Assembly: GCF_018139145.2 (NCBI RefSeq)
Contig: NC_059500.1
Coordinates: forward strand, 37,429,437 to 37,493,436
Direction of reading: 5' to 3'
Origin: Gymnogyps californianus
Lineage: Eukaryota > Chordata > Aves > Accipitriformes > Cathartidae
DNA: 64,000 nt
The position numbers and the translations under genes were made by a program. Of this stretch, positions 61,294 to 64,000 are shown one piece after another (position 1 is the stretch's first letter; each line of letters begins with the position of its first letter). A model generated the notes under the pieces. The model searched no databases, had not been told where the DNA came from, and saw only the letters and a list, made by a program, of their open reading frames with translations.

Positions 61294-62098
61294 ACTTGTG
61301 TGGCGGTGTGCTCCCCCTCCCCACCCCAACCTGACCTTTATTCAAGTGATAACCACCAGTGGCAGTCGTAATGGATGCATCTGGTCGTGATGGCTGCATC
61401 CGGCTCAAAGTGGATTCGGGGGAGACAGATAACAACACAATAGCCAATGGCTATTTGAACAATGTGCCCACCTAACCACAGTGCTGGTCAATGTCCAACT
61501 CAAGCCAAATTTCGAAGACATTAATGTCTGTAGTCAGTATGTAAATACGACTGTAAGTCAATTATCTTACTCCATAAAGAGTGGACAGCCCAGGGCCAGT
61601 TCAGCTCTCCTGCATGGCGGAGGGCTGCATGCCAGGATCTCCCCTTGAGTAGGGACACCTCTCAAGGTTGCTCCTCAAGGTTGAGAGAGTCCTTGCCGCA
61701 ACAGATTCTCAGTAAGTGATTAATAGCTTGCTAAACTTTGAAATCCTAACTAAGTGATATAAAGGATTGATTATGCACATGTAATCCTTTAGACATAAAC
61801 CATTGACCACATCTGGGACTAAGTCTGGATCCAGCTGCACCTAAACTTCCCTCTGAGAAGGAGTTTAGAACGCAAGGGGGTCTTTTCTGAACCTCATGAC
61901 CAATGGGAGGGTCTACCCGACAGTTTTATCTGACCCTGTCCTCTATGCAGTAAATATCAAGTGAACCTTGCCATCAAATCTTGTTAAACCACTGTCGCAT
62001 TTACTATCAAACTTCGTTAAATCGCTGTTTTATATTAATAAAAGTATTGCTACTTCTCTGTTACGAGTGAAGTGTGTCACTCCATCCGTGACAACTTA
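61294..62098 (+). mobile_element. Solo LTR (family C) with near-perfect 5-bp target duplication
   Basis: The LTR is about 61299-62093 (795 bp), TGTGGCGGTGTGCTCCCCC to CACTCCATCCGTGACA. Flanks are ACTTG (61294-61298) and ACTTA (62094-62098), 4 of 5 matching. Inside are TATAAA at 61758-61763, CCAAT near 61901, and AATAAA at 62037-62042, 51 bp before the end. That is a sensible layout for a + strand LTR. It is unrelated by eye to families A and B and has no internal region. Confidence 0.82.
62037..62042 (+). terminator. LTR poly(A) signal AATAAA
   Basis: AATAAA within TATTAATAAAAGTATTG near the 3' end of the family C LTR, at the expected place for the R-region cleavage signal. Confidence 0.6.
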
Positions 62099-64000
62099 GG
62101 AAAATTTTTAGCTGATGTCATGACAATTCTTGTCTTATTTCTTGTCCCTGACAATGATTTCCTTTGTCCTGTATGCAGAGTAAAGAACATATTGTGAAAA
62201 TATACAGTGCTTCCCTGGATTCTCCTTCCAAATGAATCTGTATATGGCTTCCAAGACACGGTATTTGAGTACAAGAGGTTTGTGTTTATAAAACTTAAAT
62301 TCATCATATCCATTTCAAATTTAGTAACTTTTAATTCTAATGTAGGATCCACTCTAGCATCTGGTAGTCTAACAAAAAACAGGAAAATAAGAAAGATTTC
62401 ATTTTTCTTATGAAAATATGAAATACAAGACATACTATTAACAAATAAATATGCTAAATAACCCTTCCTATGTAGGAAGAGTAGGAAATTGTTTAGTTCA
62501 GTCTTAACAGCTAACTTTACCAAAGTACCTCCAGACTACCCTCTTCTCCACAGCTGCCCCTTTCCTTGAAGGCATTCCTTCCGCTTATCCTCAGTTCTGT
62601 AGCTATGATGTCCATATTGGACTTGGATGTCCTCCACATAGAAGAGATGAGCAGTCTCTGCTTGCCACTTTTCCAGGGTTACATCTTTACAGGTATGGAA
62701 AGTGTCTGGTCCCCACCAGGGGAAGCTGGATAGGTCGTTGCTTGTTAATGAATAGTTGCAGAGTGCAGAAGCTTGCTTGTTGGCTGTATCTCTGGTGGTG
62801 GGTTGAACTACCTGTTTACTAAATGCATTTTTCTTATCTTTAAGAGTATGTGCAATGCATCATCTGTGGATACTTTGTATCTTACACACCATGGGCAGTC
62901 AAGATGAATCCAAATACCTGCATCAATAGATAATGCATGTTGGTGTTTTTATAGTGCAGTTGTAGTTACAGGACAGCTTTTCAGTGCATGAAGAATCCCT
63001 TGTGTTTACTGTTACATTATCTTGGCAATGTCATGCTTTCTGGACAGCCTTCCTTGCCTTCATCTGTCTATAGAAACTGGAGGCTAGCGTATGGTAGTGT
63101 CAGGGAGAAGTTTCTTCCTTCCACCAATCAGGAAGTGCTTTGGGAAGGTTCTTGTCCTTATTCTCTTTTTCTGCATGCTCCATACAGAAAAACAAAGCTG
63201 CTTTTGACTTCCTGTTTATCCTGTAGGTCAATAGACAGATATATGAACATGCCTTCTATCTGTCTTACTGTGCTTTTCAAAACTAGTTGGTCTTTTTTTA
63301 ATGGCGCACATCTGAATATAGTTTAAACTTCCAATTTTTACTTTTCAGAGGCTTCTCTGCATTGTTGATTTACAGTATTGATTTGTACTGAGGTTTGCTT
63401 TGAATTTCAAGTATGTACGAACTCTGAACATGAGGGATCTGCCTTAATGATTCCTAAATTGTTCAGCATATTTCTTGTTTCCATCAACTGGGGATAAGAC
63501 AGCAGAGGACAGGAAGTGGTGCATTAGAAATGGAATTTAAGATGACTTAAGGTGTCAATACAGGTACTCTGCATAACTAAAGAATCTGGAGCTTCTGTAG
63601 GTAAGCATTTCACGTAAGATATTTTGGCTTATTTTCCAGGTCTCCTACATGAACAGTGCTGACTAGTTCAAAACTAGCACTTCCACTTTGATTTCAGTTT
63701 GAAATCACAACTTACTACAAGGTTTATTGCTTTTGAGTATCTGGGAAAAGAGTTCTTTTCATTAGTTTTCATATAGTCTAGGGCTCTTAAATTCAGAATC
63801 TTTTTTTTAACATTGGTACTTTTGACTGTAAGTTTAATAAAATCATGTCAGCTAACTTCCAGAATGCAATTTGACCTCTGTATGTGAAAAGACTTTGTAA
63901 TACCTTTAAAGTTAAGAAAAGAAAATATAGATTCTCCATCATGCCTATGAAGTGCAGATGCATATTGGGAAGCTAGATACTTCCACGTAGTTCATGCATT
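62099..64000. other. Unique sequence to the window end, no gene seen
   Basis: A 148-codon minus-strand frame (62077-62523) overlaps the LTR end and AT-rich DNA. A 112-codon plus frame (62988-63326) has no recognisable motif. I do not call either a gene. Confidence 0.5.

Noticed and set aside
62077..62523. 148-codon minus-strand open frame
   Set aside because: It overlaps the end of an LTR on the opposite strand and has no family resemblance.

Overview
The window reads as non-coding DNA from a bird (Aves). The evidence is seven CR1 LINE loci with their typical 3' octamer tails (ATTCTATG-type) plus two short CR1 pieces, and four LTRs of an abundant avian-type family (TGTGCTGGTTTTGGCTGGG...TTAAACCATGACA). 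The background is AT-rich. I found no host gene. No open frame outside the CR1 copies resembles a protein family I recognise, and I see no tRNA, rRNA or CRISPR array. The window is best described as a gene desert or the inside of a very long intron.

Layout: 1-7083 is unique AT-rich sequence with one tandem duplication and small palindromes. 7084-8663 is a composite: a + strand CR1 interrupted by the 5' LTR, primer-binding site and leader of an endogenous retrovirus. 14153-15530 is a minus-strand CR1 keeping ORF1 (esterase and coiled-coil parts) and the start of the ORF2 endonuclease, with the reverse transcriptase region deleted. 17508-17896, 21235-22606 and 26281-26412 are further minus-strand CR1 pieces. 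23398-23992 is a solo LTR with a perfect 5-bp target duplication. 26413-43654 is a 17-kb stretch of unique sequence. 43655-45420 is the best CR1 copy: one reading frame of 558 codons covering the reverse transcriptase and C-terminus, broken only by two stops. 46860-47660 is a solo LTR of a second family with an internal 25-bp minisatellite. 48671-48784 and 49004-49661 are CR1 pieces. 51361-51948 (minus) and 59726-60339 are two more LTRs of the first family. 61299-62093 is a solo LTR of a third family.

No genes work together here. The biology is transposon history: nested insertion, truncation, internal deletion, and an apparent sequence exchange between two LTRs 16 kb apart. The LTRs at 7301 and 23398 differ by about 10 percent at the 5' side and about 20 percent at the 3' side, but by only 3 changes across a central 271 bp that carries the promoter. 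I found no convincing new multi-gene system.
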